DNA of 64,000 nucleotides from Chitinophagaceae bacterium (GTDB lineage Bacteria; Bacteroidota; Bacteroidia; Chitinophagales; Chitinophagaceae): NCBI GenBank assembly GCA_027484165.1, contig JAIXWH010000102.1, positions 1 to 64,000 of the forward strand, read 5' to 3'. Shown piece by piece: positions 9,403 to 18,268 of this stretch (position 1 is its first letter; each line of letters starts with the position of its first letter). The notes under the pieces were generated by a model. It saw only the letters and a program-made list of their open reading frames with translations, ran no database searches and was not told where the DNA came from. The position numbers and the translations under genes were made by a program.

Positions 9403-10692
9403 TTAAGCGTTATTTGAGTTCATACTTTCGTCGCCTTCTGTAAAAAACTTATTGGGATCTTCACTTATTTGCTTCTTTTTTTTATTCTCCCAATGTTCTA
9501 TGATTTCCTTATTTATTTTGTTAGTAGAATTTATTTTATTTATTTTTTCATATTTGGCACTTTCAACTTCTAAGTATCTCCACTTCTCCATATGAATAGC
9601 ACCATTTTTGCCTTCATAAATAAAATCTTCTCTGAAAATACCATTTTCAACCTCTTTTCTCTTATTATGATTTTCAACTAAAAAATCATATACTCCTTTT
9701 GTCATCATCATTTTGAAAAAAATCGGTCCGGTTTCAATACACAAAAAGACGAATAAAATTACCCAAGGCACCCAACCTCCTTTTTCATGACTTATCTGTA
9801 TCCTTTTTAACAATCCATCATATCCATGAGAACTTTTCTCATTTTCAACATATGCTTTTCTTAAATCATCTGATAGTTTGTTTAGTTGATCATTGTCAAA
9901 ATTGAGTTGTTTTTGTATGGCTTCTGCTTCAGATTTTTTCAATTCTATAAATCTTGCTTTTTCAGCTCTTTTATTATCTATATCAGCTTGCATTTTTTTT
10001 GCAACTGGTCCAAAACCGTATGCACGTTTGTCTTGCATTTCCGCTTGTTGTACTTTAACCAATTCATCTATTTGCTGATCAAAAATTGTTAAGTTTTTTT
10101 CGTATTCAAGCTTTTTATTCTCGTATTCTATCTTCTCTTTCTCTAAACCGAGTCTCTTTTGTTTAAAAAGCGAGTCTGTTTCCTTATTTAAGGTTTGAGT
10201 ATATTTCTTTTGAAATGTACTGAGTTCAGAGTTTATTTCAGACTCAAGTATTTTTATTTCTAATGGTGCAGAAATTGCGAAACCTAATATAACAGCAATG
10301 ATAATTCTAGGCAATGCTTGACCAATTTCTTTTTTAGTGATAGAATCAGTACCATCTCCTTTTCCTGTACTGGAAATGATAAATCTGTCAAGGTTAAAAA
10401 TGATTAGTCCCCAAAAAATAGCAAAAATTACAGTTAAAATGGTAATGCCTATCGAAGCTGTCAATGAATAATCATTTGCATCACCTTTCGGTCCAAAGAT
10501 TGTTGAAAATGCATAGCCTCCTGAAACAGCTGCTAAAACTCCAGTTGACAGTACTATACCTCCGATACCTGCATATTTTACACGGTCTTGCATAGGTGAC
10601 ATTTCCATGAAATATTGATCAACACCGGCACACCACCACAAACGACGAGTTATCCAATTAGGTTTATCAAAAATGTAATCTTTTGTTTGCAT
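9403..10692 (-). CDS. DUF4407 domain-containing protein
   Basis: RRLWWCAGVDQYFMEMSPMQDRVKYAGIGGIVLSTGVLAAVSGGYAF...FWGLIIFNLDRFIISS. Confidence 0.85.
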   Translation of the reverse strand: MQTKDYIFDKPNWITRRLWWCAGVDQYFMEMSPMQDRVKYAGIGGIVLSTGVLAAVSGGYAFSTIFGPKGDANDYSLTASIGITILTVIFAIFWGLIIFNLDRFIISSTGKGDGTDSITKKEIGQALPRIIIAVILGFAISAPLEIKILESEINSELSTFQKKYTQTLNKETDSLFKQKRLGLEKEKIEYENKKLEYEKNLTIFDQQIDELVKVQQAEMQDKRAYGFGPVAKKMQADIDNKRAEKARFIELKKSEAEAIQKQLNFDNDQLNKLSDDLRKAYVENEKSSHGYDGLLKRIQISHEKGGWVPWVILFVFLCIETGPIFFKMMMTKGVYDFLVENHNKRKEVENGIFREDFIYEGKNGAIHMEKWRYLEVESAKYEKINKINSTNKINKEIIEHWENKKKKQISEDPNKFFTEGDESMNSNNA

Positions 10693-10695
10693 AAA

Positions 10696-11169
10696 TTATT
10701 GTTTATTATTTTTTGATTCATTAATTAATGTGTCCAAATCAAAATGTTGATTAATCATAATTGATTTATTTTTTAACCGAATACCAATAGAATGATTCTG
10801 TTGAAATTGAGGCAATCTAAATTGAGGTAGCTTAAGCTTTGTATTCATTTGAGCAACTTTAGGACTTTTGATTGGGTTTACTTCAATTTCCGGTGGCTTA
10901 CTATTGATGAAATTAATTTTTAGTCTAAATCGGAAGAAATTTATGCCTTTACCAACTGCAAGGATTTTTAGATTGGGTTTGTAGGCATTAGTTATATTTC
11001 CAAAAACTCCTATGTTCTTTTTAAAGTATATTTTATTAAAAAAAGATTCTCCGTTATCATATAAAAAAACACAGAATAAACAATTACTGATGTTGTAATC
11101 AAGTCGAAAGTACTGGCCGTGGATCAAGTATGCTATACTAGAATTATTCAATGAAAATGATGCTTTCAC
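10696..11169 (-). CDS. hypothetical protein
   Basis: 157 aa ORF collinear with operon. Confidence 0.55.
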   Translation of the reverse strand: MKASFSLNNSSIAYLIHGQYFRLDYNISNCLFCVFLYDNGESFFNKIYFKKNIGVFGNITNAYKPNLKILAVGKGINFFRFRLKINFINSKPPEIEVNPIKSPKVAQMNTKLKLPQFRLPQFQQNHSIGIRLKNKSIMINQHFDLDTLINESKNNKQ

Positions 11170-11217
11170 TTCGACTTATTTAATGATATTCAATTATTTC
11201 AAAAATAATGAATATTA

Positions 11218-11505
11218 TTAATTATTGTGTTTTAAGTTAGTAGAAATTTCCTCCTCTTTCAAAAGAGTTCCATCAACCAAAAGTAACTCAGTTGTGCCAT
11301 CTTGTGAATTATATCCTACTTTGTATCCAGGTCTGCATTTTTTATATCTCGATTTAAATGCTCTGATCCCAGCCCAAAAGCCTTCTTCATTTGTAATTCT
11401 GTATACATAACGGGAACAGCTTTCTGCGAATAGGCAGGATTTTCTATTAGACGCTGGAATTATCTTCCAATATATTTTAATTACAAAAAGCAGTATAAAT
11501 CTCAT
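11218..11505 (-). CDS. yidD-like: YidD-like (membrane protein insertion efficiency factor) protein
   Basis: KIYWKIIPASNRKSCLFAESCSRYVYRITNEEGFWAGIRAFKSRYKKCRPGY. Confidence 0.7.
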   Translation of the reverse strand: MRFILLFVIKIYWKIIPASNRKSCLFAESCSRYVYRITNEEGFWAGIRAFKSRYKKCRPGYKVGYNSQDGTTELLLVDGTLLKEEEISTNLKHNN

Positions 11506-11633
11506 ATTTTAAAATAAAGAATTATTATTTATGAAAACTAATTTTCATGATGAAACTATTTGTAGAGATTTTTTGAAAATATTTTCTTTAAAATTGGTTA
11601 ATTATGGATGTAGAAATTAATCTAAAATATTTA

Positions 11634-11990
11634 TCAATTAGTATTACTTCTCTTTTTAATTTCCCAACCCATAAAAGGTCTGAAGGAATTGATCCTGTCG
11701 TCAAAAGAAATTGCAAACTCCTGACCAGAAGGAGTAACGGGTACCCAAACTCCAGTCAAGTCTTGCCAAGCTGAAAAAAAATCTAAAACAATTTTCTCAT
11801 TTTTATCAGTCAACCTTCCGATTTCTTTAGATTTTAAATGATGAGCTTTTGAGAAACTTTGAATGAATCTGAAACAAGTCTGCATTACAACACAGTCTAT
11901 TACCTCTTTGAAAACATACAATTTAAAATAATTCTTGTCATTTAAATTGTTATCCTTTTCAGCATTCAATGCTCCTATGCATGAATCCAC
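11634..11990 (-). CDS. hypothetical protein
   Basis: 118 aa ORF. Confidence 0.5.
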   Translation of the reverse strand: MDSCIGALNAEKDNNLNDKNYFKLYVFKEVIDCVVMQTCFRFIQSFSKAHHLKSKEIGRLTDKNEKIVLDFFSAWQDLTGVWVPVTPSGQEFAISFDDRINSFRPFMGWEIKKRSNTN

Positions 11991-12265
11991 TATTTTATTG
12001 TTTTTTTAAAAATGTCATAACTAAACTCCTTAAAAGGCATTTCAGCTGTAACTAATAAAGAAGATAGATACAATAAGCGAATTTCTATATCTGATATATC
12101 ATAAAAAGCCTCCCGTGAATAAAAACCATTTTCTTCGAGCGCTTTTTCAAAATTGAATTGATAGGCTTTCATTTTTGGAGATTTAATTTTTACTGAATTG
12201 AAAATTGCTTTAAAAAACAATTTAAACTTATTTAATTTGTTCAGCCTTTTCGTTTTCCACCTCAT
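11990..12265 (-). CDS. hypothetical protein
   Basis: 91 aa ORF, abuts its neighbour. Confidence 0.45.
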   Translation of the reverse strand: MRWKTKRLNKLNKFKLFFKAIFNSVKIKSPKMKAYQFNFEKALEENGFYSREAFYDISDIEIRLLYLSSLLVTAEMPFKEFSYDIFKKTIK

Positions 12266-12410
12266 CTTTTCCTATATCATATAAACCCACTAAAATTAAA
12301 ATGATATACAAAAAAGTAATCAATAACTTATGATCTACAGGTATACAAAGTGTAATAAAATAAAGTATGGTTGCTAATGCAAAAGCATATAATTTATTAG
12401 TGTTAATCAT
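12228..12410 (-). CDS. small membrane protein
   Basis: 60 aa with two hydrophobic segments; palindrome about 50 bp upstream. Confidence 0.45.
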   Translation of the reverse strand: MINTNKLYAFALATILYFITLCIPVDHKLLITFLYIILILVGLYDIGKDEVENEKAEQIK

Positions 12411-12458
12411 AAAATTGATTTTTAATGTTTAATAATATAAACAAGTTCGAAGGATGGA

Positions 12459-12475
12459 TTGTATTCTATTTACAT
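12459..12475. promoter_or_regulatory. Variant 17-bp palindrome (TTGTATTCTATTTACAT)
   Basis: About 50 bp upstream of the first gene of the 12410-to-1627 operon. Confidence 0.45.
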
Positions 12476-12645
12476 TGGATAGAGTTATTTTAAGAATTAA
12501 CCATTAAGATGAAATTTAGATAATGAAATAATTGAAATCAGTTTAGACTTATTACTTTATTAGTTTTACTTACAATTTTTGAAAAGATTTCAACTTATTA
12601 TTTAATATTTAAGTAAGATAAAGTCATTATTTTTTTCAAATAATT

Positions 12646-13332
12646 TCATCCAAAAGGATAATTATTAATATCAAATTGACTACTTAAAAAAGGAAATCTA
12701 TTAGCTCCGTTTTCATTATACCATTTGTTAATCAGCTTATTTTTCCTTGGAATCCCTGAACGCAAGCCCTGACCGCTAGGAGTAAATAAACGAGATGCGA
12801 ATATCTTTTTATCTCTACAATAGTTCTCAATAATTCTAGTTTGATTCTCAAATGTGTTTAAAGCAGGATACCTTTCTTCTTGGTTTGATAGATATGTAAA
12901 ATAAACCCCTTCAATTTCATTAGCTTCAATGTAAGCTTTAATAAATTCTGTATTCCATGTAAATGAATTAAACTTTTCAATTTCTTTATCTCTCACGGTT
13001 TTAATTCTTCTGATATGCTCACTATTTGACAATTCAGCATCTTCAATTGAAATCAACAAATCTGTAAGTGCGATTTGTTTTTTCTCTAAAAATAATTTTT
13101 GTAATTGAGGTCTAGATTTATCAATTGGCGACACTCCTGCAAATAGAGGTAAAATATCCCAAAAATAATTTCTCTTCCTACCATAAAAATACAATGCAGT
13201 GTTTTGAGGATGAAAATTATTGGCGGGATTAAAAGTACCAATAATCAATGTTTTTGCTTTCCACTTTGGAAGTAATCCAAATTCACCTGTTTGATGAAAT
13301 TCATGTCCATAAAATTTATGTTTGCAACTCAT
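12646..13332 (-). CDS. uracil-DNA glycosylase superfamily-like protein
   Basis: AKTLIIGTFNPANN...YFYGRKRNYFWDILP motifs. Confidence 0.6.
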   Translation of the reverse strand: MSCKHKFYGHEFHQTGEFGLLPKWKAKTLIIGTFNPANNFHPQNTALYFYGRKRNYFWDILPLFAGVSPIDKSRPQLQKLFLEKKQIALTDLLISIEDAELSNSEHIRRIKTVRDKEIEKFNSFTWNTEFIKAYIEANEIEGVYFTYLSNQEERYPALNTFENQTRIIENYCRDKKIFASRLFTPSGQGLRSGIPRKNKLINKWYNENGANRFPFLSSQFDINNYPFG

Positions 13333-13347
13333 GTGTTATTATTTTAG

Positions 13348-13451
13348 TGCAGAGGGAAGGATTCGAACCTTCATGCCTTTCGGCTAGACAAATTAATGCC
13401 AATGAGTCTACCATCGGTGATCGTACGCTCACTCGTTTTCTCCACCTCTGC
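13348..13451 (-). tRNA. tRNA-like element; not a clean canonical cloverleaf
   Basis: Perfect 7-bp acceptor GCAGAGG/CCTCTGC plus A, perfect T-arm GAAGG-TTCGAAT-CCTTC, variable-arm-like GCCGAAAGGC; 104 nt total, D/anticodon arms unclear. Confidence 0.45.
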
Positions 13452-16400
13452 TATAATTTTTAATCCAATCTGGCAATTCATTTGCCTTATCTAAGTCTAT
13501 AGCCAGTCGAATTGTATTTCTAATAGCCACTTCAATTTCTTCATTTTCATTAGAATTTTCTTCTGCTTTGAGCTTATTTGCGTATTCTATAAAATATTGA
13601 AGTGCTGAATTTTTATTGTTTTCATTTTCATAACATTGTGCTAAAAATTTGATAAAATAGGTTCTGTTAGAAATATTAAAACCTAAATTAAAATATTCAA
13701 TTGCTTTAGAAGTCAAGTTCAGCTCTTTATAGTTATTTCCTAAGTGAAAATAGGCAGCAATAAGTTCTTCTAAAATATTTTCACTTTTTGCTAAATCAAC
13801 AATGCTCAAATAGCAAACAATAGCTTCTTCATAATTATTTAAATACTGATAACATCCTGCAACATATTCATATATTGATATTTTTTCAATATCTGTCTTA
13901 ATTTTGGGTATTACTTTTTTATAATAGACAATTGCTAGATTGTAATCATTAAGACAATAATAAATATCAGCCATTAATTTTGTGATCTTTTTTTTGTTTT
14001 TAAAATCATCCGGCAATTCTTCTAATAATTTTATTGATCTTTTGAATTGGTTGTTATTATAAAGAGTTTCTGCATACCAATAAATAGCAGAATAATGATC
14101 TTTTGTAAAACGTATTCCTTCAATTTTATCATTTTCAATTAATTGAAGTAATTCAGAGTAAAGAGATATTGCATATTCATAGTTCTCAAAATAATCGTAA
14201 ACATTTGCAAGATTACTTATTACCAAGAATCTTTCATTTGAAAATATTCCATTATTATCAATGATGTTTTTGGCCATCATTAGATTCGACAATTCGTCTT
14301 CATAATTTCCAAGTTCTCTGTTGCAGTAAGATAAATTAATTATTGCCTCCAAAATCTCAATATTATCAGGTCCAAAATTCAATAACTTAAAATCAAATGC
14401 TTTTTTATAGTACTTCTCTGCATTTTTAAAATCACCTTTGTAATAATAATAACCACCTACAATAGTATTAGTTTCATAGTTATCTATTCCTGTTTCGTAA
14501 ATTTTTATTACTTTTTGAATGATTGCATTTTCTGATTTTTTATCATCTAATTTGTCATAGAATTTTGCTAACCAGATATATGTATTGACAATATCCTTAT
14601 GCATTTCTCCATACAACTGTAGTTCAATATTTAAAGATTTCTTCAAATATTCAATAGATAATTTGTTATCAATGTCGTTTACTGTCGCTAGATTGTAATA
14701 AATCATAGCTAATAAACTTTTATATTTTTCTGAATCTCTTAAAGCGGAATCCATTGCTTTTAAATAAAGGCTTTTAGCTTTTTCATTTTCCCCTTTTTGA
14801 TGATAAGCTGTAGCTATTTTATTTAATATTGATGGATTTGAAATTTCATTGAAATCATACAAATTTTCATAAATACTCACTGCCTTTCTGGGAAATCCGT
14901 TAAATGTGAAATAAAAAGCCAAATCTTCCAATTCATCTTTATTTAATTTTGTACTTTCTATTTTTGAAATAAAATCATTCTTAAATTCCGCATTAGCCAT
15001 TGGCAAAAGAGAAATTAGTAAACTTATATTTATTTGCAAATTGTTTTGTCTTGAAAAATGTAACAGCCGATTAGTAAATAAAATTTGTAAAGAATTTGCT
15101 TGCAATTCTTCCATATTATCATTTAACAGTTTCAATACCTTCCAATCATTCTGCGTCGGCTCCTCTAAAACTTTTTCAATCGTAGCCTCTACCCCATATG
15201 TTTTCAAATAATACAACAGAGGCCTAATACACAAATCCATTTGTTCAGTTCTAGAATCTATCAACTCTGTTACCAAATCCAAATCACCTTCTAATGCTTG
15301 TTCACTCAAGAATGATTCTATCGCTGATTGTTGAAGTTTAGTGCCGGTGGATAATATTGTTTGGATATATTTCAAATCTATTTTAGGTTCTTGCTCTTGC
15401 AATTTCACTCCCAACAAATATAACAAAGCCCCTTCCACTGTAAAACCTAAACAACCATTCATATCCTTCACATACCTACTTACCCAACCCATATTTTTCA
15501 TACGGGCATAAGGAGAGTTCACTAAATCGGAAGTGAGATAAGGTTTCAGCTTTTCATTATTCAACAAATCATCAAGCAACAATTCATTCTCCCCTTTCAG
15601 CCAAATTTCATCGGCCAATAGTTTTAAAAATGTTTGTTCTTCCTGGCTAAAAGTGTTAAACCAATCTTTCCAGATATGCAAATGCTTTCCACCTTTCTTA
15701 GGCAAATTTTTACCATTGTATATTTCCAGAAACAATCGCAAAACTAATGGATTGTTAATCTGGTTGTAAATGGCTCTGTCGAATGTAGCAATATCATCAA
15801 AAGAAAATAATGGCTTATATCGACCCTTATCTTTAGCAACATAATTTTCCCAGGCACCTTTTATTTCATTCATATCCAAAGGTGTCAGCCAAAATGAATA
15901 AGCACTCAATCCTATTTCTTGGTCTTTATTTTCGCAATAAAATAAATTCAAATCAGATTCTTCTATTTTATAGCGCTCTAAATCAGCCTTGGTATTGGCA
16001 CGGCTGCTTACTACAAATTTGATACTGCCGGGCTCAATGATTTTACTCCAATCTATAATTTCATGCCAGATGGCTTCGGCATTGTTGGCCTCATTCAACC
16101 CATCTAGCAAAATAAAAGTAGGTTCAGCCTGTGTTCCTGCAATGGATGTATATTTTTCCAATCCTTCATTGGCATCGATATTTAGCAAATATGCTACTTG
16201 TTCTTTTAATGAATTTTTCTCCATTCTTCCGGCGCGTATCAACAAACCTGAGTAGCTTCTTTCGGCATATTGTTTTTGTATTTCTGCGAGTAGATTGGTC
16301 TTACCGCTTCCTGCTTCAGCTGCAATAAAAAATATGTTCGCCCTCGCTCCTATCCATTCGCGTAACTTAATCTCCATCTGCTCGCGATGCTGGTAAACTC

Positions 16401-17517
16401 CGGATATAATTTTCTTTTCACTGATTAAAGTTTCGAGCAGTAATTTATTTTCTTCTTCAATGCGTTTGATAAAGATTCCTTTGGTGAAGGTTTCAGGTGT
16501 AAAAGGAATTTCTTTTTGTTTGTCGCGCAACAGCAAATTCAATCTCTCCAAAATCTTACCAGAAGTTTGCTTTTCGGTTCCCTCTGGGCTAAAAAACTTG
16601 ATGGTTTTACCGGTATAAGATTCGTAAGTGAACATCTGTTCCTTATCCTCTTTCGTTAATGCCACCTCTCCGGGCACTATGAAAAATGGTAAAATATTTA
16701 AGTAAGCTCCTGAGGCATTTTGGATCCAGATATTAGATTCAGATGGTTGAGCAATTTCTATTGTCTTAATAGTGTAAGATTGCAACAAATAGGTTTCTCC
16801 ATGCTCCTTTTTATACATTGGATAATTATTGGCAAAAGTCATTTGTTCTAGAAGTGATCGAAAGATGGGAAAATACTCATTCCATAATTGATTAGATTTT
16901 TCATCATCTGGCATTGTACCATGTCCCAAATGTCTGTTTCTAAAATTTATCAGCATTCCAATTGCTGTAGCTTCTTGCTTTTTAGTTTGTAAATCTCCAT
17001 TTGCATCAAAATATTCAATTTCGCCTTTGTACTGTTTTACTTTTTTACCTGTTTCTACCTGCTCATAATAAGTTAATAATTCAGGGCAAAAGAAATCATG
17101 GTTCTTCTCTTTCAAGAATTTTAATACCTCACGGATATAATGGTTCCACTTACCAAAAGCGGTTTCAACAAGATTTTGATGAAATAAAGATACCATCCCT
17201 CTGTCTTTAATAGAGCTATTGAAAAACTCAGAAGCTGATAACAAACCCAGATACTTCAAGTAATTGAGAAAAGTATCTTTAAATAAATTGATTCTTTTAA
17301 AGGGATCTTTAGCTAAAAGTGTTTGCTTGAGAGGATACGAAATTACATATGGAAGCGAGGCTATTAATTTTTCATCGTATTCACTTAATAAATTATCTTC
17401 TAAAAGTGGGCTTTGGCACCCTGGACATTTACCATTTAAAACATCGTATAGTTGTTTTACAAACTCTTGCTTGGAGATTGCAATGGCACAATTCGGATTC
17501 TGACAGATAAAAGACAT
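13429..17517 (-). CDS. STAND-type NTPase with N-terminal Zn-finger and HEPN-like region and C-terminal TPR array
   Basis: CQNPNC...CPGC; FRNRHLGHG (RN-x-H motif); AEAGSGKTNLL Walker A; PTFILLDGLNEAN Walker B; many TPR-like helices (YYYKGDFKNAEKYYKKAF etc.). Confidence 0.75.
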   Translation of the reverse strand: MSFICQNPNCAIAISKQEFVKQLYDVLNGKCPGCQSPLLEDNLLSEYDEKLIASLPYVISYPLKQTLLAKDPFKRINLFKDTFLNYLKYLGLLSASEFFNSSIKDRGMVSLFHQNLVETAFGKWNHYIREVLKFLKEKNHDFFCPELLTYYEQVETGKKVKQYKGEIEYFDANGDLQTKKQEATAIGMLINFRNRHLGHGTMPDDEKSNQLWNEYFPIFRSLLEQMTFANNYPMYKKEHGETYLLQSYTIKTIEIAQPSESNIWIQNASGAYLNILPFFIVPGEVALTKEDKEQMFTYESYTGKTIKFFSPEGTEKQTSGKILERLNLLLRDKQKEIPFTPETFTKGIFIKRIEEENKLLLETLISEKKIISGVYQHREQMEIKLREWIGARANIFFIAAEAGSGKTNLLAEIQKQYAERSYSGLLIRAGRMEKNSLKEQVAYLLNIDANEGLEKYTSIAGTQAEPTFILLDGLNEANNAEAIWHEIIDWSKIIEPGSIKFVVSSRANTKADLERYKIEESDLNLFYCENKDQEIGLSAYSFWLTPLDMNEIKGAWENYVAKDKGRYKPLFSFDDIATFDRAIYNQINNPLVLRLFLEIYNGKNLPKKGGKHLHIWKDWFNTFSQEEQTFLKLLADEIWLKGENELLLDDLLNNEKLKPYLTSDLVNSPYARMKNMGWVSRYVKDMNGCLGFTVEGALLYLLGVKLQEQEPKIDLKYIQTILSTGTKLQQSAIESFLSEQALEGDLDLVTELIDSRTEQMDLCIRPLLYYLKTYGVEATIEKVLEEPTQNDWKVLKLLNDNMEELQANSLQILFTNRLLHFSRQNNLQINISLLISLLPMANAEFKNDFISKIESTKLNKDELEDLAFYFTFNGFPRKAVSIYENLYDFNEISNPSILNKIATAYHQKGENEKAKSLYLKAMDSALRDSEKYKSLLAMIYYNLATVNDIDNKLSIEYLKKSLNIELQLYGEMHKDIVNTYIWLAKFYDKLDDKKSENAIIQKVIKIYETGIDNYETNTIVGGYYYYKGDFKNAEKYYKKAFDFKLLNFGPDNIEILEAIINLSYCNRELGNYEDELSNLMMAKNIIDNNGIFSNERFLVISNLANVYDYFENYEYAISLYSELLQLIENDKIEGIRFTKDHYSAIYWYAETLYNNNQFKRSIKLLEELPDDFKNKKKITKLMADIYYCLNDYNLAIVYYKKVIPKIKTDIEKISIYEYVAGCYQYLNNYEEAIVCYLSIVDLAKSENILEELIAAYFHLGNNYKELNLTSKAIEYFNLGFNISNRTYFIKFLAQCYENENNKNSALQYFIEYANKLKAEENSNENEEIEVAIRNTIRLAIDLDKANELPDWIKNYSRGGENE

Positions 17518-17537
17518 TCTGATTTTTTAAATAGGTT

Positions 17538-18206
17538 TTAGAAAAAAATATCAACATAATCTACAACTTCTCCCCCACAGTTCTCTCTCTCTTGCAATCT
17601 CCAGTATTTTCTTCCTGGCGAACATAAAAAAGTAAATTCACCCTTCTTTTTACACACTTCTCCATTATTATTAAAAGAAACTTTTGATTGAATTTCTCCA
17701 TAGAATTTCATTTCCCCTTTTTTAATGGTCTTTAAATATCCAAGAATAGTAACAAAATTTCCTCTCTCATCTCTTTGATCACCTTTGATGCTGTATTTTC
17801 CATGATTTATTTTTTTAATTACAACTGCTCCAAATTTGGACATACTGATCCAATGCAATGAAAACAAATGTTTTCCTTCTCTTGGTGTTAACGGTGCATA
17901 ATTTTTTAATCTACTGGTGTAAATTTTATTTACTGAATCAATATATCTTGAATAACTTTTGTTCTCACGCTCTACACTGTCCATTATTTCTTTCATTGAT
18001 GAATGCTCTTCATTAAAAAAAGCCACACTGTCTTCATGTGTAGGAATATGATCAAAAATTTTTTCAAAATAATAAGCATTCCCATTCATATCTAATGTAA
18101 CTACAGGATTTCTCAAGACATATTTTTGCGTTGACCCCGTATCATTCTGCGCGTTTGTATTTGCACAAAATGAAATTAAAACAATAAGCACTATAATTTT
18201 CTTCAT
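17538..18206 (-). CDS. secreted protein sharing a DHxPTxEDS module with 35039-35347
   Basis: Signal peptide MKKIIVLIVLISFCANTNA; start moved from 18257 to the internal Met at 18206. Confidence 0.6.
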   Translation of the reverse strand: MKKIIVLIVLISFCANTNAQNDTGSTQKYVLRNPVVTLDMNGNAYYFEKIFDHIPTHEDSVAFFNEEHSSMKEIMDSVERENKSYSRYIDSVNKIYTSRLKNYAPLTPREGKHLFSLHWISMSKFGAVVIKKINHGKYSIKGDQRDERGNFVTILGYLKTIKKGEMKFYGEIQSKVSFNNNGEVCKKKGEFTFLCSPGRKYWRLQERENCGGEVVDYVDIFF

Positions 18207-18236
18207 GATATTTTTTTGACAAGATAGAATTGTGTG

Positions 18237-18253
18237 TTGTAATGTATTTACAA
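18237..18253. promoter_or_regulatory. 17-bp palindrome TTGTAATGTATTTACAA
   Basis: TTGTAA-N5-TTACAA upstream of 18206 start. Confidence 0.7.
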
Positions 18254-18268
18254 ACAAATCAATATTTT

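Noticed and set aside
6816-10692. Calling the OmpA + TM/coiled-coil genes a Zorya system
   Set aside because: No MotA/ZorA-like sequence motif and no ZorC/D/E partners seen; only a functional analogy is possible.
13248-13463. Plus-strand ORF (VQREGFEPSCLSARQ...)
   Set aside because: Antisense to the tRNA-like element; 'REGFEPS' is the usual artefact of translating a tRNA complement.
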